Source: Agrypnia vestita (lineage: Eukaryota; Arthropoda; Insecta; Trichoptera; Phryganeidae). From it: a DNA stretch of 64,000 nt. Where the stretch lies: positions 57,699 through 121,698 of the forward strand of contig JADDOH010011269.1 in the NCBI GenBank assembly GCA_016648135.1, read 5' to 3'. The notes beneath the pieces are model-generated. The model did no database searches, was not told the DNA's origin, and saw nothing but the letters and a program-made list of their open reading frames with translations. Within the stretch, counting starts at the first letter, position 1. The number at the start of each line of letters is the position of its first letter. The position numbers were made by a program, and so were the translations under genes. This document shows positions 44,861 to 55,442 of the stretch, one piece after another.

Positions 44861-44971
44861 CAAAGTCCATGAAGTCAAATAAATATAGCGAAATACTCGT
44901 AAATTTACTAATTTATTAATTTTAGTTGAGTAGCGAGTAGTAAAGTAGAGTAGTTAAATTTATTTATTTTA

Positions 44972-45160
44972 GTTGAGTAGCTTGTTGGTCTTGTGGTTAG
45001 GACACTCGCCCCGTGATCCAAAGGTCGCGGGTTCGAACCTCACTCCAGACTAGCAAGTTAGTCCTATTTTTATAGCACAAGCGTTTAGCTTAGTTTGAAA
45101 ATAGTAAGAATATTGATGTGACACGTATTCCGTGTTCGCATCTCTATTTTAAAAAAAAAA
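44972..45160 (+). repeat. tRNA-derived SINE family A, best copy
   Basis: The head reads AGTAGCTTGTTGGTCTTGTG, GTTAGGACACTCGCC and GGTCGCGGGTTCGAACCTCA, with A and B boxes in tRNA-like spacing. The body ends GTATTCCGTGTTCGCATCTC and a 10-A tail at 45151-45160. Three other copies lie in the window on the minus strand. Confidence 0.88.
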
Positions 45161-45249
45161 TCCATATGTGTGATTATGGAGTTCTACAAAATTACCTCTA
45201 AAATAATAACCCCAATAAATAAAATAAGAAACCAAAAATTACGTACAAG

Positions 45250-45352
45250 AAAAACACATGACGTGCTGTGACCTCACCGGGGCTGGAACTCGGAACCCCC
45301 GGTATAAGAAGCCATCGTCGTGTCCACTGGACTACGCGAGCTGCCAATGAAC
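45250..45352 (-). repeat. tRNA-derived SINE family B
   Basis: On the minus strand: GGCAGCTCGCGTAGTCCAGT, GGACACGACGATGGCTTCTT, GGTTCCGAGTTCCAGCCCCG, GTGAGGTCAC. The A and B box spacing is tRNA-like. A short piece, GACCTCACCGGGG, recurs at 45602-45614. Confidence 0.75.
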
Positions 45353-45764
45353 AGGCGTTAGTAGGTAACTTAACCCAAATGTGTCTGCCAGTTTAACCGA
45401 CAACTGTCACAAAAAAAGGTTTTAGCAACAAAAAAAAACGCAAATTAATTTTTTTTTTGGGACTTCCATTATTTCCCAAAATTCTCACGAGGGTGGATGA
45501 TGTGGAGTGATGTGGTGGGGGGTGGTAGGACCCAGAACGTCTTTCAGTAAATTCCTGACGTGTCTACGTTGGTTTTTTCTTCGACAAAGTCACCCCGGCT
45601 GACCTCACCGGGGTAACTTTGCACTCTATTCCGCAGACAGTCCAATTTAACTTTTTCCAAATGCGAATTTACACGTTTCTTGAGGTTCGCCAGATAAAAT
45701 TATTTAACACTGTCATATTTTTATTCAACGGCTTCATATATACATGGGATAATATTGTTTCACT

Positions 45765-46165
45765 TTGGAATATTTTTGAGTTTGTTCAAATCTTTCAGAA
45801 CGGTAGTACTGGATTTCTTTGTCACAGACACATCATTAATCAATTAATGTATATTATGGATGTCTCACAGAGACGAAACTGTATTTTATTATTATTATGC
45901 AACACGTACGTGATGTGTGTCATATAATCCAAATATATACAACTTTCAAAAATTAGTAAGACATGGTATATTCTATCATGGTGGAAAAAGGCGAACGTTA
46001 CATATGTGTAAAGTGATCACTTAAGCCTACCATACGATCGGTCGTAAGTCCGATATACACCATAAAATGACTTCTATACCTACTTTCCCATAATAATAAT
46101 AAAATATTGTTTCGTCTCTGTGAGACATCCTTAATATACATTAATTGATTAATGTTGTTTCACTT
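45765..46165. mobile_element. Long-TIR MITE family, copy f, with both arms
   Basis: The left arm (ATTAATCAATTAATGTATAT, GGATGTCTCACAGAGACGAA, then TTTTATTATTATTATG) is repeated inverted at 46088-46157 with high identity, giving ~65-bp arms around the usual core (GCGAACGTTACATATGTGTA, GTGATCACTTAAGCC). The left outer flank, TTGTTCAAATCTTTCAGAAC, matches flanks of copies b and d. Confidence 0.85.
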
Positions 46166-46865
46166 TGTTCAGAATCAAAAATAAAGAATGTAGTTTAAAT
46201 TATAGCAAAGGACAGCAATGGCGAAGCCTTTTACTTAGGGTGTTGTGTTTTTTATTGCAAAGCTATTTATGTGCCTGCTTTCAAGTTCTCTGTGTGAAGT
46301 GTTTTTTATTAAATGTTTATTTATTTAAGGAATCTCATCAGTAATCTAATGAAATGGTAAACCAACTGAATACTGACAACGATACCGTCAAACATTTCAC
46401 AATATTTAATTACGCACTATGGAAACATCTAGAACAAGTCTCTCGTAATCTCTGGAAAGATCCACAAGTCTTCTGAAACATCTCGAAGAAATAACATATA
46501 AAGGGCGTCACCCAACGCGAGGTCGCTTATTCGTGACGCGATTTAACAGAGCGAGAATATTGTGACCAGCGTTGGTGATACCAGCGATAATAAATAAAGG
46601 AATACTCACTATTCAACACACCATTCAGTCCTCTTGTAGGTTTTGCACTATCTCTTTTATATTTTTACCTGCTGCTACAATTACTGTGTCGTCAGCGAAC
46701 ATATAAAATTTATTTATTTTATTTATATTTATATTTATTTGGAAAACAAACAGCTTACAAATTAATTAAGCAAAAACGTGGAACATAAAGAAAGCCAATG
46801 ACAGGTTTTCACCGGTAGTTTTTATTTTTCTTTACTGTATTATGTAGGTTATTTACGTAGATAAG
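46166..46865. other. Anonymous DNA, possible LTR or promoter-like segment
   Basis: Around 46430-46610 there are TCTAGAACAAGTCTC, a TATAAAGGG box at 46497-46505 and AATAAATAAAGG at 46592-46603, an LTR-like order. I find no second LTR, no primer-binding site and no pol frame, so I do not call one. Confidence 0.3.
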
Positions 46866-47345
46866 ATTCAATTCAATTCAATTTATTTATTTTTTGTAAA
46901 CATTTACATTACAAACACAAAATTTAATTCGTTATAATAAGTTAGAATTATATAAGCATATGTAAATAAACAAAGGCAAAATTTAAACATAATATATAAA
47001 ATCATTCACATCAAAGGTGTAAGAGAATTCTGCTTCGGAATTCCCTCTCAGAGACATAGAACACGATATCCAAAGTAATTTTGTTCAGCCTAGCAGTAGC
47101 TCTTCCAACAGGCATAACCATTGGCAGGTTGGTCCTGTATGTTGGAATGTGAAACAATCTATGCTGACGCTGTCTTAGATAATTATCGGGAACATACAAA
47201 CCAATGCTCTGCATAATTTCAGGATTATCGATCATACCGCGCAACGACAAAAACGCGTTATCAGACACACATTCCTTCTAGTCTCTAAACTGTTGTAGCC
47301 AAGCGTACCCTGGAGGAACTCGGTTGGGTAAAGCCAAGGATAATG
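46866..47345 (-). mobile_element. LINE 3' end, minus strand
   Basis: The minus-strand coding relic is followed by ~110 bp of untranslated DNA and a tail of AATAAATAAATTGAATTGAA units at 46866-46891. Pentanucleotide ATTGA tails of this kind are seen in CR1/Jockey-group LINEs. Confidence 0.75.
47011..47340 (-). pseudogene. LINE ORF2 C-terminal fragment
   Basis: The frame reads VSDNAFLSLRGMIDNPEIMQ, SIGLYVPDNYLRQRQHRLFH and IPTYRTNLPMVMPVGRATAR, the IDxPEIL-x(4,6)-VP block of the ORF2 C-terminus. A stop at about 47280 separates it from the upstream PNRVPPGYAWLQQFRD. It is related to the fragment at 41661-42056 but diverged. Confidence 0.8.
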
Positions 47346-47639
47346 CACGTACTCTCTCATGTATGTCTCTCATTTCAAAGGTCCTAGTACTGATCCTTGC
47401 GCTACTTCTTGTTCCATAATTTACACTTCTCCCATCTTTCCATCGATTTTGACAAGGAATTTCCTCTTTCTGATGAAGTCTTCAAGAACATTTTTAATTG
47501 GGCCTCTTACTCTTCTGTTATTATTCTGAAATTTACAATGAAAAATAAATGTGAAAGGATATAATTCAACACACGACGTCATGATAATAATGAAATCTTG
47601 ATGCGCGCGGAGCTTCTCGGCGGAATATGAGCCTTTTCG

Positions 47640-47890
47640 CATTCACTAATAAAATTATTCATTTTATTCACCAAAGGGCTACCGGGCTCCCACAAAAGAA
47701 TTCGCGGAATTGCGACACAGGAAATTCCTTTGGAGTGAAAACTATGTGATACGGAGAATAAAACCCCACAGAAGCGAGTCTGCGTCTGGACCGGTAATGA
47801 AATATGGCATCGCCCTAATGCAGAGTAAAAACCTCACGTCTGTGAGACGACTGTAGGCGCTATTGCATTCAGTATTCATACGTACAAAAG
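47640..47890. other. GC-richer island
   Basis: A unique, moderately GC-rich block (CTACCGGGCTCCCACAAAAG, GGACCGGTAATGAAATATGG) without a coding match; a possible conserved non-coding element. Confidence 0.28.
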
Positions 47891-48120
47891 CAATTTTCCA
47901 AAGGAGCATAAAATGATGTAATATTAGTTTAAGTAGCGCAAGGTGTTCTCCAGTATATCACGTTTGCTCTCATATTGTCACATATTTGCAGTGATGAAGT
48001 TCGAATAAAAATCCTCGAAAAATTGTTCATTTTTATTTTATATATTTTAATTTAGCTTCAATTGTCTGTCAGGGATAGATATAAATATGGGGTGGCCGTT
48101 GTCCGATTCCTACTCTTTAT

Positions 48121-48169
48121 GGGACTGGTAACTACTTCATTGTGTTACAATGAAGTAGTTACCAGTCCC
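48121..48169. repeat. Perfect 22-bp-arm hairpin
   Basis: GGGACTGGTAACTACTTCAT plus TG (48121-48142) is repeated exactly inverted at 48148-48169 around a 5-bp loop. The perfect pairing suggests a young palindrome or a small-RNA precursor, but no flanking element ends were found. Confidence 0.9.
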
Positions 48170-48577
48170 GAAGCTTGCTTCTGGAAAATATCTTGACAGA
48201 AAGGCGCAATTGTTTAAGTTAGTTTTTATTTTGGGAAATATTACAAAAGAGTGTTTTGATACACTGTTCTCTCAGTGCCTCGGCTGGTTAGATCTGACGT
48301 CAGTGGAGCAATGACGCGACGCACAAAGGTTGGAAATTAGATTCTTAGCGTGCAAAATTCAAAAAACGAAAAATAAAATATATGCAGCGAAATAAACTTA
48401 GTTCCTTGGGTAATAATGTCCTACTAGCAGTTAATTACCTAGAATAAGCCCCTCGTGTTTAGTCGAGCAGGTAGTGACATGTTGTTGCAAAAAAATAAAG
48501 TTGAGTTATTGTCAGTCGGGTACGAGTGTTTGTACCAAAGTGGTGTGTTTATATTTTTGAATTTTGTTCTTCGAACT

Positions 48578-48923
48578 ATGGAATCGATAAACTCAGGTAA
48601 CTTTTTTTAAATATAATCCACATTTTTTTAAAATTAATATTCTACAAAGCCACGATTTGTTTTTAACAAAATATTGTAAATTTTTTCTTCATGCCTTAGA
48701 CTGCCAAAACTGGGATTGACGTGTATTGATTCTAATTGTTATAAACTATCATTCTCTAATACTTTAGCTACAGATTTAAAATCAATCGGAGTGCACTTCG
48801 GTACGCCTGTATTCAGAATTGATTTATTTTCCAGCTCTAGGATTACCAAGGAAAAAACTGTTGTGGTTAAAGGAGCGAGACTTTTCTAAAGGAAGTAAAA
48901 AAAGCTGTTTGAAGGGCGATTAA
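48578..48923 (+). CDS. Possible two-exon mini-ORF, unknown protein
   Basis: ATG at 48578 begins a 19-nt coding piece (MESINS) ending at CAG|GTAACT (donor after 48596). A pyrimidine-rich TTATTTTCCAG acceptor ends at 48834, and joining there gives an in-frame second piece, 48835-48923, ending with TAA. The product would be 35 residues and lysine-rich (ending SCLKGD). A TCAGTC initiator-like site at 48512-48517 lies 60 bp upstream. I do not recognise the peptide; it may be a chance arrangement or the start of a broken gene. Confidence 0.2.
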
Positions 48924-49099
48924 TACAACAAGGTATAATAAAAAAAAACTTTGTTAAATTTTTGTGGACAAATACGTCGAAAGTGGATCAATTGTGGACG
49001 TCATAGAGAAAAGTTTAGAATTAAATGTAAAGTGTGGTTAGGTGGTATAATCAAGTTTTCAATACTAAATTTATTTTATTTTTTATATCTTTAAATTGG

Positions 49100-49100
<1 letters not shown>

Positions 49101-49130
<30 letters not shown>

Positions 49131-49303
49131 TAGAGATGTGAACACGGAAATACGTGTCACATCAATATTCTTACTATTTTCAAACTAAGCTAAGCGCTTG
49201 TACTATGAAAATAGGACTAACTTGCTAGTCTGGAGTGAGGATCGAACCCGCAACCTTTGGATCACGAGGCCAGTGTCCTAACCACAAGACCAACAAGCTA
49301 CTC
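49101..49303 (-). repeat. tRNA-derived SINE family A
   Basis: Minus strand: AGTAGCTTGTTGGTCTTGTG, GGTTGCGGGTTCGATCCTCA, body ending GTGACACGTATTTCCGTGTT and a long A-run (T-run 49108-49124 on plus). Confidence 0.87.
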
Positions 49304-50518
49304 TTTATTATTATTATTTAATGGGTATAGAATACAAATAAACAGTAAAATAATTTCGCTCGCTCAGATTGTCTTTTCCGACCACTGTGCGACGCGCGTG
49401 GGCCGATAAAAAAAGTTTTTTGTGTTAGGTTTATAAAAAAAATTGTAACTTTTGTGTACAGTTAAAGCCCACTAGGGCGTCGATTAATAAATAAATAAAT
49501 AAATAAATAAAAAAGTTGATTAATTTTGTCTTTACTTTAGTATTTAAGTACTTATTACTTCTACCGCGCGTACATGAGTACATGTACGAATTTTTTTATT
49601 CATTGAACGCTGTACATTATTTATTCTACTTGGAAAACTCTATGTTAAGACAGGCAAAGTATACAATAATAACTTAATTAGATGCAAGTACTTAAACAAT
49701 AATTAGTTTTAAAAAAAATGATTATTCGTCGTCTATACATTCCCACAACTAAATTTAGTTTACTTGGAATCTTGATTGCCTTAATATAATATGTTATACC
49801 TGTTAAATGAAATTAAAGTGGTCAGTTCTTTTGTTAAAGAATCAAAATAAATAATGGCCTCATCTCTCGTATCACATTTTTAATAATTATTTTTAAAATC
49901 TTTGAAAGTCGAATTTTGATACACTTTCCACCGTTGTATTGTAGAGCTTACGACTTAGTTGTCTAAAATTTCTTTGTTCGTGAGTGGTTCGCGCTTTCGC
50001 GCTCTTGGGACTTGAAGAGATTCTTTGCTTCTGCGCGTAGTTGACTTTGTATTTTGTTGTATTTTGAGTTTCTTTGAAGTGTTAGGTAAGTGACTAGGAT
50101 GGTTTTCGCGGAGATTTATCTCACATCGAGAACTTCAAATTTATGAATTATCTAACATTATTTTTAAATTTGTTAATGATTAATTATTAATATTACTTAT
50201 TTTTTATTGTTACTAAGATTTATTTACATAATAGCTGCTTTATATAAATAATTAGTATTCTTGCACATATACTGTAACTACTGGAAGAGCACTGTCTGCT
50301 ATATACAGTAGAATACTAGTGTAGCAGGCAGGGCGTCAAATTAATGTATTGTTTACTTTGCTGCCAAGACTACCAGCAACAATGAAACATGGTTATATAT
50401 TTCCGTAAGCACTATAAAATATTGTCATCTATAAATGTGAAATAAATCTATCTATCTCATTTGTCTTTGTGGTTATTGGTGTTTTAATAGTGTAGGAGCC
50501 AGAGACCTCAGACTTACG
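49304..50518. other. Anonymous DNA with two retroposon-tail-like ends
   Basis: An (AAAT)n run at 49484-49510 preceded by GCCCACTAGGGCGTCGATTA looks like a LINE tail without coding remnant. AATAAATCTATCTATCT at 50441-50457, after GCAGGGCGTCAAATTAATGT, is another such tail. No gene recognised. Confidence 0.45.
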
Positions 50519-50953
50519 TATCAAACATGAAATAATTTCTGTAGATATATACTATAAGTAGATAAGAAGGTTTGGATATTATTATATTTGAGTTCGGGGG
50601 ATTTTGGTAGATAATAGGTAAAACATGTACAAAAATCTAAGATATTAAGTAGTATTGTTAAATAGTGGACCGAATTAAATATATAAAATTCAGATTTGTA
50701 ACTAATATGTAAATGACATGATTATCTATTATTAATAGAGTTTCAAAGCATCTGGAGGAAGAAATGATTAATGTGAGAGTATAGTACTGTCCCGTTAAAC
50801 ATATGAAAAAAATCAGGTTTGTTATTTTTACGTTTTACTTACTCATTTTGTTTACCTCTAATCTGCCGTAATCCCCCGAACTCAAATGTCGTAATATCCA
50901 AACCTTCTTGCGTATTATAGTGTACATCTAGAGAAAATATTTCAGGTTTGATA
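50519..50953. mobile_element. 435-bp TA-flanked MITE with ~82-bp inverted arms
   Basis: The left arm starts TATCAAACATGAAATAATTT and runs to GAGTTCGGGGGA (50602); the right arm is its inverse from TCCCCCGAACTCAAATG (50873) to CAGGTTTGATA. TA at both edges suggests a Tc1/mariner-type duplication. The 270-bp centre is non-coding. Confidence 0.85.
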
Positions 50954-52242
50954 CTATGACTTTATTTTTTCGGTCGCTGGCAATTAGGATTGATTATCTT
51001 TGAATTTTTTTTTTGAGCAAAAATTTAAGGATATTTGGACGGAGTTATTCTGAAAGCTTCAAACCCAAAAAAACATAGAATTTATAAAATGGCTTCAAAA
51101 AATTTGACCACAAAAAATTAGTATGTCGATATTTAATTAATCATAACATTTTTCTTGCATTGCATTGGGCTCATTGTAGAAATGTTTTTTTTTATGGTTT
51201 TTTAAAAAACTTTTTTTTTCAAACATATGAGGCGTTAAACAGATTGGATTATTTCTATTTAATGTCTAAACGTACGCAAAAGAGTATTTATTTAATTCTA
51301 TGTGGTTTCCATATTCTATGAATTTGATGAAGCATGAAGTAATAAGTTTACCTGAGGCGTAGAAAACGTTCCATTCCCTTAAATGTTTTCAAAAAAAAAA
51401 TTGCCGTATAGTAAGGGTAGAATTAAAATGTTACGCAATGCATTCATGAATGGATGTTTTTAACCAATATTTTCGTTATTTATTTGTAAATTTTAAGCCG
51501 CAAAGAACAGTCATGTCACCCTTTTTAGTTTAAGAGTTAATTTAACGGTAATGACCGTGACGCGGGTTAGAATCAGGTTAGATCAGACTCTATACTTAGA
51601 TGATTAAGGTAGGCCTTAAAAGTGTTATGTTGTATTGAAAATAACGCTTTTAAGGCATACCTTAACTCGTAACCTTTAGATCATCTAAGTATTTATCATA
51701 TATAACTCATTTAAAATTTCCAGCATATAAATATATCGTTGTGAGCTGTCCAAACCCAAATATAACTCATTCTTAGCATTTTGTCAGTTTGACACTTTAT
51801 GCATAACTACACTGAATTGCAGTCATCGTCGCATTTGACAGAAGCGGTCGACAAGTACATAACTTCTTTGATTGCAGTTGTCAAACTTCAACAACAGACT
51901 CGATACGCCGCGCGCGCGCCAGCTCTTTTATACGAAACATGTCGTTCCGCGATTCTTCTAGAGCATTTTCTATATTTTTAGTGATTCCTTGAAATTTTCA
52001 GTGCTTACGAGAATGCTCCAGTCGATTCAAGATTGTTTCAGAGTGTTAAAGAGTGCTCTAGAGATTTCGAAAGACTTCGATAGTGCACAATTAATCCGGA
52101 TTCTTAGCACCTTGTTGTAATAAATAAATATCCTTTGACCATATGTATAAGTTACCTTCGGCATGAGCAATCCTTCATAATATATCGTAAATCTAGTACC
52201 ACACTATCCAAACGATAGGCCCCCGAACCAAATAGCATGAAG
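50954..52242. other. Anonymous DNA with one imperfect inverted repeat
   Basis: ATACTTAGATGAT and TAAGGTAGGCCTTAAAAG (51592-51624) pair with CTTTTAAGGCATACCTTA and ATCATCTAAGTAT (51647-51692), with a 17-bp insertion in the right arm. Around 51900-52100 is TCTAGAG-rich DNA with a TTTTATACG box, LTR-like but unpaired. Positions 52125-52205 match 37225-37310. Confidence 0.5.
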
Positions 52243-52412
52243 CGGCCTTCATGGCCCAGTGGGCACGACACTGGCTTTCCGCACCGAGGGTTCCGGGTTC
52301 GATTCCCGGTGAGGTCACTACTAATCTATATGATTCACTCAAGCTTGGGTGTGTTTTGATGTGTTAAGCTTCTGTAATTGGGCCTCTTGGCCTCTTAAAG
52401 CGTAAAAAAATA
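52243..52412 (+). repeat. tRNA-derived SINE family B, best copy
   Basis: The head reads GGCCCAGTGGGCACGACACT and GGTTCCGGGTTCGATTCCCG, with A and B boxes, and ends GTGAGGTCAC. The body runs through GGGCCTCTTGGCCTCTTAAA to an A-run at 52405-52411. Not a working tRNA: the acceptor stem does not pair. Confidence 0.82.
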
Positions 52413-52479
52413 CAAGATTAAGTAATTATGAAATCTGTTAAATTAATGGTCCCCCTGATCAGGAGCAGTAATGTCTTCA

Positions 52480-52910
52480 GACTTCTAAAAATATTTTATG
52501 CCAACAGAAAATTGAGCCCGTCCGTAAAATACGTTGGGCTCATTTAAGATTTGGCGCGAAAAAGATTTTTATTGCGAAAAGCTCCTGACAGGCAGGGGAA
52601 GCGGAAAAATTGACTCCCTTCATTAACGTCGAAGGACGAAAGCTCCCTCTATTGAATTATTACGGGACCCACCGGAAGGCTGTAATAAAATTCTTGCCAT
52701 ACGCGAGTCGCAATCATGGAGTATTATTATTAAAAATGGCATCTCCCCCAGAAACCGACTTCCGGCGATTCGGCGCCCCTCCGAAATGAGAGAGCACTCT
52801 GTCGGACGTGACGCGGTTGCCGAGCGATCGGTGTTACCATAAGTGAATAAATAAGCATACAAATTGGCTGGGTGAGAAGGTACGTACCTAGCTATTGATA
52901 TTGTCACGCA
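52480..52910. other. GC-richer island
   Basis: Unique sequence with GGGACCCACCGGAAGGCTGT and CGACTTCCGGCGATTCGGCG. A 94-codon minus ORF overlaps but has no family match. A candidate conserved non-coding element or old exon. Confidence 0.3.
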
Positions 52911-53257
52911 ACACTCCGCGCGTTAACAGTAAATTAGAAAATACTGGAAAGGTACAGAATAAACTAATAGATTTGCGAAACGTCTGGAGATACGAAAATG
53001 TGTATAAGGGGCAACATGACTGTGGCGCGGAACAGTTGTTGTGACGTTTCAGCGATCTCATGGAAACCATCGACAATAAATTAAAATAATAGGTACTGAC
53101 CGAGCCTTTAATGGTGAATGAATGCGATCACAGATGTCGAATATTCTTTGAAGGTGAATAGTAGAGGTAGGTATCGTAGAGGAGTGAATATTTCGAAATT
53201 ATTGTGAATTAAAGAATCGTTATTATTAATATTATTAATATTTAAAGCATTAACTTT

Positions 53258-53680
53258 GTGGTTAGACATAATAACAGAATGTTAGTAAACTAAGTAAAAA
53301 CCACTACCAGATTTACGGTCTACCGGTTTCATTAATAACCAAATTAATTTTCCATATAGCTCTTTGTTTAATTTAACGTTCACAAAATATGTGGTAACAC
53401 CCACCTTAGACCCCGCCCCCTCTCACTCTCTCTCGTTAGATTCCTGAATTGTTCAGTAGGCTATAATCAGTGCATGCTTGTCTCTGACAAGATTAACACG
53501 CATGTGATCAATAGTGGTGATAGTTTAACAATACTATGGTTGGGGTGTATAGTGTTGTGAATATTACTATATTGTAGTGTTGGTCCTGAGGAAGAGACGG
53601 GTACGTCTCGAAACCGGTAAACCGTAAATTTGGTGGTAAAAGTGGTTTTTACTAAGTTTACTAACATTCTGTTAAAGAAT
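53258..53680 (+). mobile_element. Penelope-like short element with hammerhead, family 2
   Basis: The outer ends GTTAGTAAACTAAGTAAAAA and its inverse at 53650-53670 form ~60-bp inverted arms, both including CCACTACCAGATTTACGGTC-type sequence. The left arm covers only the part downstream of the ribozyme core; the right arm carries the core. The interior (53331-53580) is homologous, partly inverted, to 61497-61800. No protein is encoded. The layout, an inverted partial copy beside a fuller copy, is characteristic of Penelope-like retroelements. Confidence 0.75.
53580..53626 (+). ncRNA. Hammerhead-ribozyme-like motif, family 2
   Basis: CTGAGGA (53586-53592), one extra A, stem II GAGACG-GGTA-CGTCTC (53594-53609), GAAA (53610-53613), loopless stem III ACCGGU (53613-53618), then A as the cleavage-site base. 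Stem I would pair GGUC (53582-53585) with the bases after 53619, but here the first is A where the sister copies have G. This weakens the closing pair. Confidence 0.65.
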
Positions 53681-54450
53681 CGTTCATCAAACACATTCGT
53701 GTCCATGGTCTGTGGTGTGTCTGTGCGTAGTGATTACACATTGCACTGAATTCAAGTTAAGAGTATTAGCTAAACATGCGCATGCATTGTACGTATCGTT
53801 CTAAACTCAAGGTTAATATATAATGTATAACTAAATGTGCTAAAACTCAGGGTTAATAGCACATAATAATGCATTATGAATTTGATCTCAATTATAACAT
53901 GAAAAATACATCAGTAAATAGAAAATAAACAAAATAACAGCGCCCGGATCATATGCAATATTCATAACATTGTTTTCAACAACGTCGGGAGCGACGCGAG
54001 TCTAGCCGTACGTGTCAAGCTTCATCCACCAATCAGAGCTAGAAGCGGGCCTGGTGGTCACAGGTAGCACCAATCTGTCACTGGCCGCCGTAGCATACGC
54101 AAGTGATATTCCTGTATGTGACACCACGTAAATTATTACAATAACTAGCATCGTTAAATTGTATCATTTGCACCTTGTATCGATATGGGCTAAATCCAAA
54201 AACATGGTCCCGTTGTTGATAAAATGAAAATGAGTATTTCACTATATTATTGAATGTCCTGATTACAAAATGAATGATAATTGACGCTTAAATTAATATT
54301 AATATTAAATAAGATATGGCACTTAAAAATTTCGAAAAATATACCGTATATTTTGAAATTTTGTAGGCAATATCTGGGGAAAATGTGTAAATCATAGACA
54401 GCCTACAAGGTTTAAATGACAAATTTATATTTATAGACTATAGAAATATG
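53681..54450. other. Anonymous DNA with a repeat copy
   Basis: 53860-53975 is the ACAGCGCCCGGAT repeat also at 4381-4508; the phrase CCACCAATCAGAGCT near 54030 links to 7845. No gene. Confidence 0.5.
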
Positions 54451-54469
54451 TAAGATGAATACTGAACGT

Positions 54470-54590
54470 AGAATATTAAATGTATTTAAGGTTATTGGGT
54501 AAGGTAAAGTTATTAGGCATGGCTAGGTTTGATTGGGTTAGGTTAGGTTATTAGGTTTGGTTAGGATAGGTTATTTGGTTTGGTTTGTTT
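54470..54590 (+). repeat. TTAGG-rich tract, possible interstitial telomere-like DNA
   Basis: GGGTTAGGTTAGGTTATTAGG at about 54535-54555 and surrounding TTAGG/TTTGG/TAAGG variants resemble the insect telomeric repeat (TTAGG)n, heavily mutated. Only two units are in perfect tandem. Confidence 0.4.
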
Positions 54591-54697
54591 AATTTAGATT
54601 ACGATTATTTTAGTTAGATAAAATTACATTGCTTAGGTTTTTTAATATAAAGTGATGATTTTATTTATTTTTATATATATACGGCTCTAAGGCCTTC

Positions 54698-54765
54698 TAC
54701 ATAGAGGAGTGGAGAAAGCGAGTGCTTGTTGCAGACCAATCCTAGGATTGCGACCCAAAAAAAAA
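54698..54765 (+). repeat. Retroposon-like 3' end, second copy
   Basis: GAGGAGTGGAGAAAGCGAGT, GCTTGTTGCAGACCAATCCT and GATTGCGACCC followed by a 10-base A-run. Matches 19658-19722. Confidence 0.6.
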
Positions 54766-55440
54766 AGTAGAATTAAAGGAGACAACAAAACAATAACTAA
54801 TTTTATTTTCATGATTATATTTTATATTTCTGTACTTAACGGTTTGCATGATTATTTGATGTTACCACGGAAAACAAAATTCATATTGCATATTTTTTTT
54901 ACTTTATGGTTTGCGCTTTTTCTTTTATTTACCTATCTTTTTCTATGGATCTTACAGTTACTATCTTACCTTACTGACATTCAAAATGTATGGTACAATT
55001 TTCGAAACTTTAAAGTGTAATATCTTATTTAATACTTATTATTTAAGCGTCAATTATCTTTCATTTTGTATTCACGACTTCAATTATATAGTGAAATACA
55101 TATTTTCATTTTATGAACGACGGGACCGTATTCTTGGCCTCTGCTGTATACATCTTACACACACTGCCAATGCAACATTCACTGAACTCGACACACGCTG
55201 ACAAGAGAGGATACCTCTGGACGGGTGGAAATTCTCTCCAACCACCACACACATAACCGCTAAAGTAACAAAAATGATGCCCGCGCATGTTGTTGCATTT
55301 TGAAATTACACTCTCAACGCGCCTTAAGAAATTGCAGACTACAAAATATATTTTCGGCACATTATGTTACGAAGACTGTGTAATCTTTTGGGAATTTGTT
55401 ACCAATGCTAAGGTTGCGTCAATTTTATTAATTTTATTTT
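54766..55440. other. Anonymous AT-rich DNA
   Basis: Overlapping ORFs at 54709-55201 are AT-rich and hydrophobic by composition; none resembles a known protein. Confidence 0.45.
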
Positions 55441-55442
55441 TT

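Noticed and set aside
44990..45070. Candidate tRNA gene with A and B boxes
   Set aside because: The acceptor stem does not pair and the same head with the same tRNA-unrelated body recurs three more times, so it is a SINE.
46380..46640. Solo LTR with TATAAA and AATAAA order
   Set aside because: No second copy, no TG...CA ends with a target duplication, and no gag/pol remnants nearby.
51790..52150. LTR-like TCTAGAG-rich segment
   Set aside because: The same problem: suggestive composition only, no paired LTR or boundary.
52243..52320. Candidate tRNA gene with GGTTCGATTCCCGG arm
   Set aside because: No acceptor pairing, and a shared SINE body and relatives at 30.2 and 45.3 kb.
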